Source: Rhyacophila brunnea
Taxonomy: Eukaryota; Arthropoda; Insecta; Trichoptera; Rhyacophilidae
Direction: 5' to 3'
Assembly: GCA_022495005.1 (NCBI GenBank)
Contig: JAGYXB010002075.1
Span: forward strand, 310,001 to 374,000
Length of the DNA stretch: 64,000 nt
Part shown: positions 22,560 through 33,740 of the stretch, piece after piece
Layout of the letters: each line of letters opens with the position of its first letter
Numbering within the stretch: the first letter of the stretch is position 1
Program-made: the position numbers and the translations under genes
The notes under the pieces: model-generated
The model's input: only the letters and a program-made list of their open reading frames with translations
Told to the model about the DNA's origin: nothing
Database searches by the model: none

Positions 22560-23860
22560 AACAGATAATGAGCACGAGGATGCCTGTTGGTATGACTGAC
22601 TAGCATCTGGCATGAAGAGCTCGCCGTCTAATCTGTGGATCCGCTAAACGAGCTTCTTGGTTTTAGACTTCCACGAAAATATAGCATTTGTCTAAACCAA
22701 ATCCGTTATGAACATTACAGATATATTTTTATAATGCATAAGTGGGGCTACTCAGGTATGCTAAGTTTCAGACCATGGCCATCTCAAGTAGTCATGCCAT
22801 ATGTATGCCTTATTTGGAGAATTTTCAGCCATACACTAGGCCAGTGGTCGGCAAACCACGGCTCTCGAGCCACATGTGGCTCTTTGGCCCCTTGAGTATG
22901 GCTCTGCCACAAATGACCACGTACGGGCTAAAACAGTGAAAGATATAACAGTTAAAATGTCTTCGAATATAACCAACCAACAAGTCGAAGATCTTAAATT
23001 GGTTTCAACTTTATCAATAGCAATTAACGAGTTTCACGTTTTTTTACGATTTATTTCATCTACAGGTCCTAAAGAAGAACTTGTAGGATTATTGCCACTC
23101 AAATATCAAACACGTGGAGCGGATATTGCAAATGCTGTAATTGAGTGTATGGAAAAACATCATATTCCACTCGATAAAATTGTGTCAATTTCAACAGGCG
23201 GGGCGGGGCGTTAAGTATGACTGGCGTAAGAAAAGGGATTGTTGCTATTTTGAAAGAAAAAAAAATCACCAGATACTTGCTTACCATTGCACCATTCGTC
23301 AAGAAGAGCTTTGTGCGCAGACATTTGCAAAGTTATGGAATTGGTGATTAAGATTATGAACTCTATTATAGATAAAGCTTATGGATAAAGAATTATGGAG
23401 CTCTAAATTTGAACATCTCTGTGCTGATACGGACATGTTGGAGAAAAACAAATGTGAACATGTTTCACAGCATAAGTTTAGTAGTCTGCTTTGAAAGACC
23501 TGAAGAAGGAAGACATGATGATTATTAATACCTGGAATAGTATTCCTGACTCAAATTTTCAAGGAGATGCAAGGCCATTATTCACATTAAGTGTTTGTTA
23601 GTCATTGTCATGATTTAATTTTATAGATACCTTACCTATAATTTAATTTTTATCAATAAATAAAATCATTATGTATTAACAATGATATCACGTTAACACT
23701 GTACCTACCTAGGTATATAGTAAGTTAGTTTAAGAAATTTGGCTCTCAAAAAAAATCTCAATCGTTGTACTGTTGATATTTGGCTCTGTTGACTGATGAG
23801 TTTGCCGACCACTGCACTAGGCCAAACCGTAGTTTGTTGCATAATTATTCTTCGATTTAA
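22560..23860 (-). mobile_element. Weak LINE reverse transcriptase remnant, split by hAT
   Basis: With the hAT element removed, the minus strand reads YATNYGLAYGW followed by several broken segments, reminiscent of the 'YxSxIxYGLxxWG' region after the LINE RT palm. Stops are frequent. The family is uncertain. Confidence 0.35.
22842..23814 (+). mobile_element. Decayed hAT transposon with GTF2IRD2/ZBED-type transposase remnant
   Basis: Ends CAGTGGTCGGCAAACCACGG and ...GTTTGCCGACCACTG are clear hAT inverted repeats. The exact 8-bp duplication CACTAGGC is at 22834-22841 and 23815-23822. Inside, the plus frame from 22876 encodes DLKLVSTLSIAINEFHVF, STGPKEELVGLLPLKYQTRG and NAVIECMEKHHIPLDKIVSI, a segment of the catalytic region of transposases related to GTF2IRD2, ZBED and FAM200 proteins. 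Further pieces (MTGVRKGIVAILKEKK in another frame near 23217) follow with frameshifts and a large internal deletion. At 973 bp it is far shorter than an autonomous hAT and cannot code for a working enzyme. Both subterminal regions contain 'GGCTCT' motifs. Confidence 0.9.
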
Positions 23861-23869
23861 TTTGTGTTT

Positions 23870-24150
23870 TTGTTTTTGCTTTTTTCACAAAGTATTTTCT
23901 TTTATTATCATCAAATGATTATAATTATAAATCAATAGTTTCAATACTTTATTCAAAGGACAAATAATAATAAATACGACAAAGAGAAGCCTTCATCGTG
24001 CAGCGAAGAGAGTGGCTGGATTACTATGATTAGAAATTTGTATAGGTTTAGTCTCTCTTCAATGATCGTCGCCATATTCAATCAGATTAAGCCTCTGCAA
24101 TTTGGAATTATTATACTCTGGTGTAAATATTAATATATAATATGGACTCT
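23870..24150. other. AT-rich DNA, nothing recognised
   Basis: No bounded repeat or coding signal seen. Confidence 0.5.
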
Positions 24151-24153
24151 ATA

Positions 24154-24705
24154 TGAGGCATCTAATTCCAAAAAGCGATAAGTCCACATTTGGTCAAAAT
24201 CGAGAAAAAAATACGCACGTATTCTTTGTATAATTTTACACAATATGTATCGATCTATAAATTCCAAAACGCGACATAACCCTACAAAAAAAAAATAAGC
24301 CTTGACTTATTACAAAAAGCGCCAAGTCCGTGTTTCATATTATTAAAAGCTTGGTTGATTTCGCGCGTGTTTAAATCAACCAATATGGGAACGTTCAATA
24401 TTGAAAAGGGCGTCTCCCATGCTGTAGCATCTAGTAAACTCATGACAGTGCCATGGAAATATGTGAAAATTAAAAAGTGAGGTACAAGTAGCGCTACGTC
24501 CAATTTTATTTTGCCTATATTTATTAAGTACATTTAAGAGTTTATCAGGTGACAGAAATTGCCATTTGGTTCTAATTTTCACATAGAATACAACGGAAAA
24601 AATAATCTCACGTTAAAACTAATAATTGAAGCTTGAAACATAAAAACGTTGTTTCCCGAAAATATTGAATTGTGGACTTGTCGCTTTTTGTAATTAGACG
24701 CCTCA
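24154..24705. mobile_element. TA-flanked MITE with 38-bp inverted ends
   Basis: Left end TGAGGCATCTAATTCCAAAA and right end (reversed) TGAGGCGTCTAATTACAAAA continue to pair through AAGCGAYAAGTCCACA. TA occurs on each side (24152-24153, 24706-24707). The AAAAAGCGAYAAGTCC motif also recurs internally near 24262 and 24315. Non-coding, about 552 bp. Tc1/mariner-like by TA duplication only. Confidence 0.8.
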
Positions 24706-24707
24706 TA

Positions 24708-25347
24708 TTTAAACTCAAATATTATAATAAATCTCATTTGTAGCAAGTTATAAATAGTGTTCTAGATCTTATCTTGTTTCACCTTGAGGTCTAGATTAGT
24801 TATTTTAATTAACAATGATTTAACCTGGGCTGTCATAAAAATAAATTTCTGACGTTGAGTGAAGTCGGTGATGGAACGGCTATGCATAAATTATCATAAC
24901 AAGTACCCGATTCATTATAAAAAAAATACATGAGGTAATAAACTACATCTGCTTTCCTTCCTTTCTTACCATTGTTCGGCGACATGATAGACAGCCTTTA
25001 TAGTAATAATTTTCTTTATGAATACACAATTCAAAACTAAACCACATAACACATTTAGGCTCTAATTAACGCTCCAATTAGTCAAGAAACGAATATTGAC
25101 TTTTTATTTTGAGCAGAAATTTGCTTTCGCGGGGAAAAGAAGAGTTTTCGCTGCTTAATTATTAGACCATGTCATTTGGGCACAGATTAAGTGGAATGTT
25201 TACACTCAAATAATACAATCCCAAATATCATCTCAATTCAACACAATTTTTACTACAACATCATGCATCTATGATAATATTGATGTGTCGATGATCAAAC
25301 TGAGGAAATAAAACGGAGAGTCATCATAACAAACGGGTGCTACTTTG
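24708..25347. other. Unrecognised sequence
   Basis: No gene, border or RNA feature that I can support. Confidence 0.5.
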
Positions 25348-25355
25348 GTCTACAC

Positions 25356-26121
25356 CAGGGGTCGGCAAACCACGGCTATTTGGGTATTGGCGTGCGGCTC
25401 TTTGCCAAATTCCCAATTCACAATTTTTACCAAAAAGGTATGATTGTTGTTGTCTTAAATCCGCCCATTGCGAAAGTCGACAAATTAAATTTTTCTCCAT
25501 TTCATATTGATACCAGCACTTTTGAAATACATTTTTTTTGTGGATTTAACAAGCAAAGAGTTATGAAGCTCCAACTTTGTAGGTCTTGCCACCAAAATTG
25601 AGGATTTGGAAAGAGAAAAATGCAATTTAATTTCACAACACAGCGGAACGCTCTAAAAGATCTAAATAATAAGGTAGATACTACGATTTATAATACTTGG
25701 TATAGCTTTCCGAACTCATATTCGAGATACATGATATGTATGTGAACAATCATTTTCAAACATGAACAATATAAATAGCATTTAGAGAAGCCAAATAACC
25801 GATGAGAATTTGGAGTCGCGCCTGAAATTAAAAACTATAAGTTACAATATACCAAACATACAGAAACTCTCCAAATAAATGCAAGGAAGGTCATTGTTCA
25901 CATTAGTTTTAAGGAATGCGTGAAAATTGTATGTAACTCATTTCTGTAAAAATTATATTTGTAATAATTTCAACAATAAAAACTTATATTTGCGTTAGTT
26001 TCATTCGCAAAATCGTCTTCGCTTAATATTTATAAAAATACATGTATGGCTCTCGAAAAAAAATTTAACCGTTGTGATTCTCATATTTGGCTCTTTTGGT
26101 CCAAGAGTTTGTCGACCCCTG
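25356..26121 (+). mobile_element. Decayed hAT transposon with C-terminal dimerisation remnant
   Basis: Termini CAGGGGTCGGCAAACCACGG and ...GTTTGTCGACCCCTG, with the exact 8-bp duplication GTCTACAC (25348-25355, 26122-26129). In the second half the plus strand shows, across frames, CEQSFSNMNNIKS and TDENLESRLKLKTISYNI, matching the 'CEQxFSxMN...LTDExLxxxLR' block of the hAT C-terminal dimerisation domain. The N-terminal and catalytic parts are gone. It is a relative of 22842-23814 but not a copy of the same deletion product. Confidence 0.9.
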
Positions 26122-26199
26122 GTCTACACAAACAAAGTCAGCTAAAGTCTCAGACAGAACAGCCAGGAGAAAAATGAAACATTAAGTTTTGTTAAATCT

Positions 26200-26217
26200 A
26201 TTTAGGTTAGGTTAGGT
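26200..26217. repeat. Short TTAGG-like tract
   Basis: TTTAGGTTAGGTTAGGTC contains nearly three units of the insect telomere repeat in variant form. Probably interstitial and element-derived. Confidence 0.5.
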
Positions 26218-26509
26218 CATTATTTCGTTGTACCTAGTCACCCAATCATTTTGAACATATTATATTGATTAAGATGAGACATCCTAAGCTTGCCGGCGAC
26301 ACCGAGTTAAGTCCCGTTTATTTAAGGCTTTCTAGCGATTAGGAATGCAGAAATTAGGTATATAATTTGATGTATTATAGCATATTCAAAATCTGTGCTA
26401 TTAAAAATATATCAACATAATCGAGATAGGACAATTTCAATATTAAATTTATATTTTTCCTGAAAGGTCATAGTTATATGTGTCGTTGTTCTGTTTTGTC
26501 ACGTTAGAT

Positions 26510-26690
26510 GGAGAAAAATGGCGTATTTGGTATTTGGACGTCGACTAGCAGGACTAGAATCCGGTGATTGGATGACGTTAACAAAGATGCCTGAGCGGTA
26601 GGAGGACACTAGCCCAAGATAAGGGGAGATGGAGGAAGTTCTTGAAGGAGGCTATAATCCACCCTGAGTTGTTGGCCCACTTATGATAAT
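26510..26690 (+). mobile_element. LINE ORF2 C-terminal remnant
   Basis: Near the end the plus strand reads RGRWRKFLKEAIIHPELLAH, the typical 'DRxxWRxxxxEAxxHPG' end of RTE-like LINEs. The preceding 100 bp are too mutated to read. Confidence 0.55.
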
Positions 26691-26923
26691 AATTATGTTG
26701 ACTAAACTAGTACAAGTGACATGAGTTTCTATTATTATTGTTGATTGATATTTGTTGGCTGAGGTAGACGTAGTTGTTGACACGCTTGATTTGAGTGTCT
26801 TTAATGAAGATTGCTTTTGGTTTAGCCAAGCAGTTTATCATTAGTTATTAGAACATTAGTTAGCATTGTTAATTTCCAATATTTGATTAATATTCCACAA
26901 ATACCTACGGAAACTGGGTTTTT

Positions 26924-27420
26924 TTACCACATTTTTTTTAGCTCGTATTCTTGTTTGTCCAGTGGTTGTTTATCCAGTACAAATCTTGCAATCGATTTTT
27001 AACTAACTTTCCGACTAGCTAGATATTTGAAACTTTTATAATATATCAGAACACGATGCCAATGCATTCTTTTAACACTTTTAGCCATCTTTAAGTAAAA
27101 TTGAATTCATTTTCAGTTAATTCTGTTTTGTATGAATAGTTATTTTGGAAGAAATTCGTAATCCAATCCACTATTATTGGTTGCTAACTGGGTCGTCTTG
27201 GCAACTAAATTATTAATATATACGTGCGTTACTATGGAAATCAAAATGACATTTCAGTATTCTATATTTGTTTGTTTGTTGCAAAATAGCAAAAAAAATG
27301 ATTTGTTGACAATTGCCTTATTTGTCCTAAATTATTAATAACATAGAATTGTCAAGTTTATATCATTCAACAGAAAATTTAAAAACGTGGTATATAAAAA
27401 GTTCTTTTTATCTTGTAATT
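26924..27420 (-). repeat. Family A, copy 4 (long subfamily)
   Basis: Minus orientation, complete. It carries an extra internal block of about 80 bp (27262-27345, with ATGATTTGTTGACAATTGCC) found also in copy 6 but not in copies 1, 2, 3 or 5. ACCACATTTTTT at its left edge and AAAACGTGGTAT near its right edge are the inverted sub-ends. Confidence 0.8.
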
Positions 27421-28373
27421 AGTTCCTTTAACGCCATCAACATATTTCTCGTATTTATTCCATTCGTTATTGAATCACCCTCACAGAGGGGTATGTAAAT
27501 GAAGGGGTTACGTTGTAATCATCAAATTCATGTAACCATTTTTAATAATATTAATATTTAATAATATCATAAATCATTTAACCATTTAAACATCTTTTTT
27601 TTAATATAGGTACTAGAAGAGACAATGCATTCTGCTAGCAATATCAAATGTATTAATTATTTGACCAAAACTTTTTTGAAATGTACACAGTAAATTTTTA
27701 AGTAGTACATTCTAAAATATTTTAATTATAAAGTGACTGTAAGCATTTCAATTTTTATATAACAGGGAGTTAATTTATGATACAATAAAATGTTTTATGA
27801 CATTGTGAAAAAAAATGCGTTCCAATAACATGTCTTGTATTTTGTTTCAAGTCGTTGCTACTATAAATAATGACGTTCTTTCGCTATCATATTCGCTAAA
27901 TTTGCAGTGACCGTATTTTAAAATCTGGTCTATATCCAACATTTCCAAGTTTGGTTTTAATATTGCATGAAAGTGGAAATATATATATATATATATATAT
28001 AAATATAAATGTGAAAAAATAATTTATAAATAATTTAATAAAATTTAGCTCGACCACTTCAAACGCAATTTTGATACATAGCAACTCTTAGATGCTGGCC
28101 AAAGACTGAATAAAAAATATCATAAGTCGACCGAGACATTTTTTTTTAAATTTCTACGGACACCCAAGTTATTCTGTTGAACCAATAATACCATCACATG
28201 CCTGCAGGTAGGTCCAATATTTTTTATATAATTGCATATGCTGGTGAAGTGCATTTGTTTTTTTTTTTTTTGAAGCAGTTTGTTTTGCTTGCCCATTCCA
28301 CGTGAAATTTTATGAGATAACCAATAATTCGTATATTATCTAAGCTCAGAAAAAAAATAATAAAATTGTATCA
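27421..28373. other. AT-rich DNA with one microsatellite
   Basis: Contains the (AT) run at 27979-28001. No gene or transposon border is visible. Confidence 0.5.
27979..28001. repeat. (AT)n microsatellite
   Basis: About eleven uninterrupted AT dinucleotides. Confidence 0.9.
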
Positions 28374-28382
28374 TAAGTAGAT

Positions 28383-28424
28383 ACTGGACGGACAAAATAA
28401 ATTTTAAAATTTGTCCAGTCTGCC
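28383..28424. repeat. Short imperfect hairpin
   Basis: ACTGGACGGACAAAATAAAT is followed at once by its near reverse complement ATTTGTCCAGTC, giving a stem of about 14 bp. Confidence 0.6.
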
Positions 28425-28432
28425 AATTTTAA

Positions 28433-28698
28433 CATGGAACATGTTTTACTCTTGGTCTCTGATTACTTACGCGCGCTGATAATTTTCACGTTTCTTACTT
28501 ACGTTCAGTAGCCTATATTCTGTGCGACGTATTGTTCGTCTGTTATTATTACTTCTTTAGTTTTATTATTGTAATTACATAATTTTTAGAAAAGTAAAAT
28601 TGTTTAAATCCTTTGGATTCGGTTACTTTGACAAATAAATTTTCTTTCGAATTTAGACAACCAGCATTCAGAGAATCAGTGGCAAAGCATGTTCCATG
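28433..28698. mobile_element. Small inverted-repeat element flanked by TTTAA
   Basis: CATGGAACATG at the left and CATGTTCCATG at the right are inverted termini. TTTAA is present directly outside both (28428-28432 and 28699-28703). Non-coding, 266 bp. A TTAA-type MITE is the simplest reading. Confidence 0.65.
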
Positions 28699-28902
28699 TT
28701 TAATAATTTTAGCCGTCGGGGTTTAAGTAACCATCATCTGAAGGACCCCATGTTTTAATAATCAACTCTAAAATTACGAGAATGCATGTAATATAGCTGA
28801 ATTTCGTTATTAATATCGATTAGTCAATAAATGGTCTTCGAGTTGTATCATATTATATTTTAAAATTCCTAGAAATTAATAAATAAAAATACTTCTCAAA
28901 AA

Positions 28903-28951
28903 TGAGACTCTCTGACATATGTCACTCTCTGACATGAGACTCTCTGACATA
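28903..28951. repeat. Short tandem repeat, three units of about 15-16 bp
   Basis: Three units share ACTCTCTGACAT at 28907, 28924 and 28939, separated by short variable spacers. Confidence 0.75.
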
Positions 28952-29052
28952 GAATATAAAATAAATTATTGTTATATAAACGTTATTTATATGCAATTGA
29001 AAGTAGGTGGGATATTCGTTTGTTTTTTCTATTTTAAATCTTGCATGACAGT

Positions 29053-29230
29053 ACAGACCTACAAACCTATCTGAAGAATGGGATGGGGGAGCTACTATTG
29101 AAAACTACGCAATCAGACTCATAACTGGACAGAATCTGAGATTCGAATAAAATTTTCAAAATGGCGTCCTATGGTTGTTCGTAGTTCCATTTTTGGCCAT
29201 TCCACAGATAAGTTTGTAGGTCTGTGAGCA
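29053..29230. repeat. Inverted repeat element with flanking direct repeats
   Basis: ACAGACCTACAAACCTATCT at the left and its near reverse complement AGATAAGTTTGTAGGTCTGT at the right enclose about 135 bp. TGGGATATTCGTTTGTTTTT before it and TGGGACGTTCCTTTGTTTTT after it are direct repeats of about 35 bp. The direct repeats suggest either a composite element or an old segmental duplication. Confidence 0.55.
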
Positions 29231-29693
29231 GGTGACATAAGATGGGACGTTCCTTTGTTTTTTTTTAAATCTTGTATAAAATGAGTAGATATCAGAATAA
29301 TACGTTTTGAATTTGGAATAATACATTTTTATTCTTTGCCCAATTCCCAATAAGTACAGAAACAAATGATTCCGTATTGGTTGTAATATCTGAAGCCTGA
29401 GGTGAAACAGGAAAAGGCTATCCAAATAGAATATCATTTCACAAATAAAATGTTACGAGTATTAATATAATATGAAGATTATTAACACACCTATAGTTTG
29501 ACAGAACAACGCATTACATAATATTGTAAAAAGATACTTAGATGTTGAAGGAAACCTATAAATCTTTCGTTAATAAGGAATATATTATTTGAAACTACTA
29601 ACAATATTTGTTGGTCATACTATTTTAGAGTCCTTTCTAAACGAATGTTGGCCGGTTTTTCTGAATTGCCGCCAAAAAGAAGCAAAAAAAAAA

Positions 29694-29780
29694 ATGGCCG
29701 TGACGGGTGACAGTTGGTGGCAATGGCCTCCGTTTACATTTTTAGTTTTGTTATGTTGCAGCCGCGGCATCGGACGGTGA
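29694..29780 (+). CDS. Candidate signal-peptide-like first exon or short ORF
   Basis: A 28-codon frame starts with an ATG in good context (AAAAAAATGG) and reads MAVTGDSWWQWPPFTFLVLL then CCSRGIGR before TGA. It has a tryptophan-rich N-part and a hydrophobic run FTFLVLLCC (residues 14-22) followed by small residues, as in a signal peptide or membrane anchor. Codons here are GC-richer than the surroundings, and the 29640-29940 segment as a whole is less AT-rich than its flanks. A possible but weak splice donor (ACG|GTGATT) lies just before the stop. It could be the first coding exon of a secreted or membrane protein with a long first intron; it could also be chance. I do not recognise the protein. 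An in-frame non-ATG extension upstream to 29589 adds KEAKKK. Confidence 0.3.
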   Translation: MAVTGDSWWQWPPFTFLVLLCCSRGIGR

Positions 29781-30236
29781 TTCTCGAGAAAGTTTTCGAT
29801 CCGTCATTGTTACATTTTTATTTCGTTTAACATTTCTTAATGTTGGCAAGAATGCGCAGGTGTTGTGCCAAAAGTTACAATCACATTACTGCAGGATGCG
29901 GGGAGCCATTCATCCGTGAAAATTGATTACCTTTCGTCATTTTATTGTAACATTTAAAATATAATAAAGAGGCGACATTCTGAGCTTCGTGTCTTGTTAT
30001 ATATGGTTCTAATTGTAGTAATAAAAAAACTTTCGTGAATTCGAATCATAAAATAAAACAAAACTAACATTACTTCACTACGTATGTGCTCATTTAATAT
30101 AAGAAAAGCAGAAATTATATACCAAAGAGAAACCATGGAGACAACAATCGTTAAAAAATTGAAAAATTTCGGTGCAGTACATACCTACATGCAATGTATT
30201 TTTTCTGAATATTTACTTATCTATTTTACTCAGGCA

Positions 30237-30286
30237 AGCACGCAAGAGTTGGATCTAGAAATAAATGGAAACGAGAATGGTCCCTA
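30237..30286 (+). CDS. Candidate small internal exon
   Basis: A pyrimidine-containing tract TATCTATTTTACTCAG precedes a 52-bp segment that ends CCCTAG|GTATAA, so a splice acceptor and donor are both plausible. One frame (AAG CAC GCA...) is open across it and reads KHARVGSRNKWKREWSL. A second frame ends exactly in TAG at the donor. No homology recognised; the joining phase to 29694-29780 does not work, so the two need not belong together. Confidence 0.18.
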
Positions 30287-30404
30287 GGTATAATATTATT
30301 TCCTTCTCCAAAAACGATTATGGGGAGATTGCTTCCAGTATGAATTAAGTACAAACATTTATCGGATATTTTTATATTACAATATAACTACTCAAGTACC
30401 TACC

Positions 30405-30641
30405 ACCCACGACACCCACGGTGGCCGCGCGGCTTAAGCGTTGGACTATCACACCATAGGTCCCAGGTTCGAATCTTGGGTCTGGCAAGTACACATAATA
30501 TTGTTTTTCAATTTGTGTGTGAGTCAGGGTATGGACCTAATAGGTTGAAATCCATTTCTCGTATAAAACAAAATCTGTTATTACAAACCTCTACTCTGTG
30601 GAGGCCCATATGATCATATTAAGATCGGACATGGTCGGAAA
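30405..30641 (+). mobile_element. tRNA-derived SINE, family D, copy 1
   Basis: The head contains a tRNA-like GTGGCCGCGCGGCTTAAGCG (box A region) and CCAGGTTCGAATCTTGG (box B), followed by a body ending in CTCTACTCTGTGGAGGCCCA and AAGATCGGACATGGTCGGAA. Flanks AGTACCTACC (30395-30404) and AGTATCTACC (30642-30651) are a 10-bp duplication with one mismatch. RNA polymerase III transcription is expected from the A and B boxes. Other copies: 49545-51150 (split), 57384-57632, 62387-62632. Confidence 0.85.
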
Positions 30642-30651
30642 AGTATCTACC

Positions 30652-32664
30652 TATCTACATACTTAGTCAAGATGATTTTCCTGCCTTTGTACAGGCTAAT
30701 TATTCTAAATTTAAGCTCCTAGATTCATCAGTAACAATCAATAGTTGAAAGCTAACATTGCAAGATCCAAAAATACTTACCGCTATTATTCTCCCAAAAC
30801 TAATATTTTGTGATGTATTGCATCTCTCATGATGCCAATGAGCTTTTTCGTGTGTTTTTCAATATTATATTATATTATTGGTCCATGTCGAAATATGTCG
30901 GTCTTGATTATTCTCCAGGATTCTATTATTATACTGCAATCGGTCCTATTACCTTCAACAGAGACTGGAAAGAAGTTCAGCAGGGCTATTCTAAATAGAA
31001 CCCATTCGCTGCGGATCAATTAATTACTATTTAATTACCACATTTAATTAACATGCTAAAAGTATTTAATGGCCATCTAATGGCAACGCACCAGTTGCAT
31101 TGGACGCACGGTATGGGTAAACACTGTAAGACGTTTATGTTGGTTTTTTGTTCCAATAACACGGATATCACTCGGATCAATTCCAAAAATAATGTGGTTA
31201 TCTACAATAATTATTATTATTAACACACCGCACCGTATCTTACTTGATTCGAAACGCATCCGATCCGAATCTCCAATTATACTTTGTTTTATCCTATTGG
31301 AGATTTTAATCGAATATATTTAGAATCATGTAAAACTGATTTTGACAGGTTAACACTATCATAATAAGTGGTCGTGTTATAAAATAATACGATTGGCAGT
31401 TAACTTCCCAGGATAATTAATTGCCTGAATACAATATAGCTATCGTAATATGTATCACTTTTTTATTGATTTTGAAGTTAAGTAATATGTTAGAATATCC
31501 CTGCAGGAACACGTAATCCGGATGCAAATTAAGAACAGCAATTTGGTACAGCTTTACGGATTCCATCGTTATGGCGAAACTTCTTTCACCCAGCAGAAAA
31601 TAAATTAAATATTTTAATCGTTTACAATATATTTTTATGTTTGTGATTCAGTATTGCAAGTATGATTAAACGACTGTCTATTGTCTTGACTTATATCATC
31701 ACGAGGTGAATAACACTTTGATAAATATTTCGATTGATAATAATTACCGGATCAAACAGGGAAAATTACACTAGTTCAATGCTGGTGATACACAGGTGTC
31801 ATAACTGCAGTATTTAAACTTTTTTTCAATTAGCATTATCACTAAGTAACTAAATAAGACAAAGTTAGTTTTTAACATTATCGCACGCACTTATACAACT
31901 TTGCGGTTTTAATAATTGTTATGTCACCGTAACGGATGGCAAATAAAACCTGACAAACAAAATGATTTACGATGTCGGTTAGATGATTTTTTATCCACAG
32001 GTATCAGATTTTTTTATTGTTAATTTTTATAAATTTTCATAAATGGATTGGAAAATATTACGTTCAAAAGTATCAACTGATATTTTACTTTAAATCATTA
32101 TTAAATAATTTATTGCGCGTATAATGATAACTAATCATTTTTAATAGAGATGTCATGGACTATAAAACATTATTTAATAATGATTCCTCAATACCCAATT
32201 TTGTTATTATAGTAGGAGGGCACTATCTAATAGAAATACAATACACACATATACATTGAAATAGGATTTAATAAAATTTAAATATTATGTAGATTAAATA
32301 ATCAGAACACATAAGATTGTAAAATCAATTTAAAATGTATTGTTTAAATGTCAAAAATTAAAAATTTAGAGTATCTTTGAGCACTTACTCAGAATAATCT
32401 GTAAGTATATTTTTGATGTGAAGAAATAGAATTATAATAATATATCATACTGTCATCAAAAATTACCTAGGATTTTTAAAAATCTCTAAAATTACGAATC
32501 AATTATAAATTCCAATAAAATGTTCTCCAAATACATTTTACCACATTATTATAATGTTTGTTTTATTAATAAATTAAATTATACTGTACGAATTGAATGT
32601 AGATTTTTTTCATGCTACAACAACAAATTTCAGGTAATATACCTACCTACCTACCGAAATATGG
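30652..32664. other. AT-rich DNA, one repeat fragment
   Basis: At 31125-31215 the minus strand shares CGAGTGATATCCGTGTTATT with 57895-57920, marking a dispersed repeat of unknown type. The rest has no gene or border. ORFs at 30810-31023 are short and motif-free. Confidence 0.5.
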
Positions 32665-32672
32665 CTTTGTTC

Positions 32673-32905
32673 CAGCTCTCGAAATGGAATAGTTTACAAA
32701 CCGGAGCGCTCGACAAATTTTCTGAAGATATTTACATAGTTATCAAATGTCTATTTTATAAAATTAAGTGTGTCAGATTTTCTATTCTATGGCCTATCTA
32801 CCTCAGACGGTCAACATATTTTTTTCCACGAGACGGAGCGATAATTTTACAAATTTCAAGAGCTGGAACGGCGCTCCGATGCGTTCCGTTCCATTTCGTG
32901 CCCTG
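32673..32905. mobile_element. hAT MITE, family Q, copy 1
   Basis: Ends CAGCTCTCGAAATGGAA and ...TTCCATTTCGTGCCCTG are hAT-type inverted repeats (consensus CAGGGCTCGAAATGGA). The 8-bp flanks CTTTGTTC (32665-32672) and CTTTATTC (32906-32913) differ at one base. The interior has GACGGTCAA and GAGACGGAGCGATAATTTTA, shared in inverse orientation with 42915-43151 and 58858-58960. The 148-codon frame 32520-32966 crosses it and is not a gene. Confidence 0.85.
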
Positions 32906-32913
32906 CTTTATTC

Positions 32914-33247
32914 TCAATTTAAATACAATAGTCATGATCATTAGATACAATAGTTGCTTTGTATAGTGTTAAAATATTTTTATATGATCATAAAGTGTTG
33001 ATTTTTTTAAGATAAAAAGACGAAAAATTTCGTTCTACAAAATCTACATATTATTCAAACTCTCAAAGATAACCTATATTCTACATTTTAGACCCTTAAG
33101 CTTAAACAATATCTAGGCCCTTAACATAATATATTTAATTATTTATAAAACAGTATTGTGATATTACAGTTATAAACTAATGCGCCATAATACTATTAAA
33201 ATACAGAGTACACACTAAGCTTGTAAACATGCAATACGTATATAAAA
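32914..33247. other. AT-rich DNA, nothing recognised
   Basis: No structure that I can support. Confidence 0.5.
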
Positions 33248-33740
33248 TAATTACAAGATAAAAAGGACTTTTTATTTACCACGATTTTAACTTTTCCCTT
33301 GAATCATATAAACTTGACAATTCTATGTATTAATAAATACTTTTTTTTGTACTTGATAGAAATAGGTACTGAATAAATATTATAGAATACTGAAATGTCA
33401 TTTTGACATTTCATATTGATTTCTATAGTAACGCACGTATATATTAATAATTTAGTTGCTAGAACCATCCCCTTAGCAACCAATAACAGTATTTAACTTT
33501 TTACGGATTTCTTCGAAATAAATTTTCATACAAAACAGAATTAACTGAAAATGAATTCAATTCTACTTAAAGATGGCTAAAAGTAATTAAAGAATGCATT
33601 GGCATCGTGTCCAGATATATTCTGAAAGTTTCAAATGTCTAGCTAGTCGAGAAGTTAGTTAAAAATCGATTGCAAAATTTGTACTGGATAAACAATAACC
33701 GGACAAACAAGAATACGAGCTCAGAAAAACGTGGTAAAAT
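33248..33740 (+). repeat. Family A, copy 5
   Basis: Complete plus copy of the short subfamily, from TAATTACAAGATAAAAAGG to GAAAAACGTGGTAAAAT. Confidence 0.8.

Noticed and set aside
27979..28001. AT run as an origin or promoter
   Set aside because: A simple microsatellite with no associated signals.
30415..30490. Functional tRNA gene
   Set aside because: A and B boxes belong to a SINE head: the same body and end occur in three other copies and a 10-bp duplication bounds it.
32520..32966. 148-codon plus-strand ORF
   Set aside because: It runs through a hAT MITE with its own duplication and has no domain; composition is that of AT-rich non-coding DNA.
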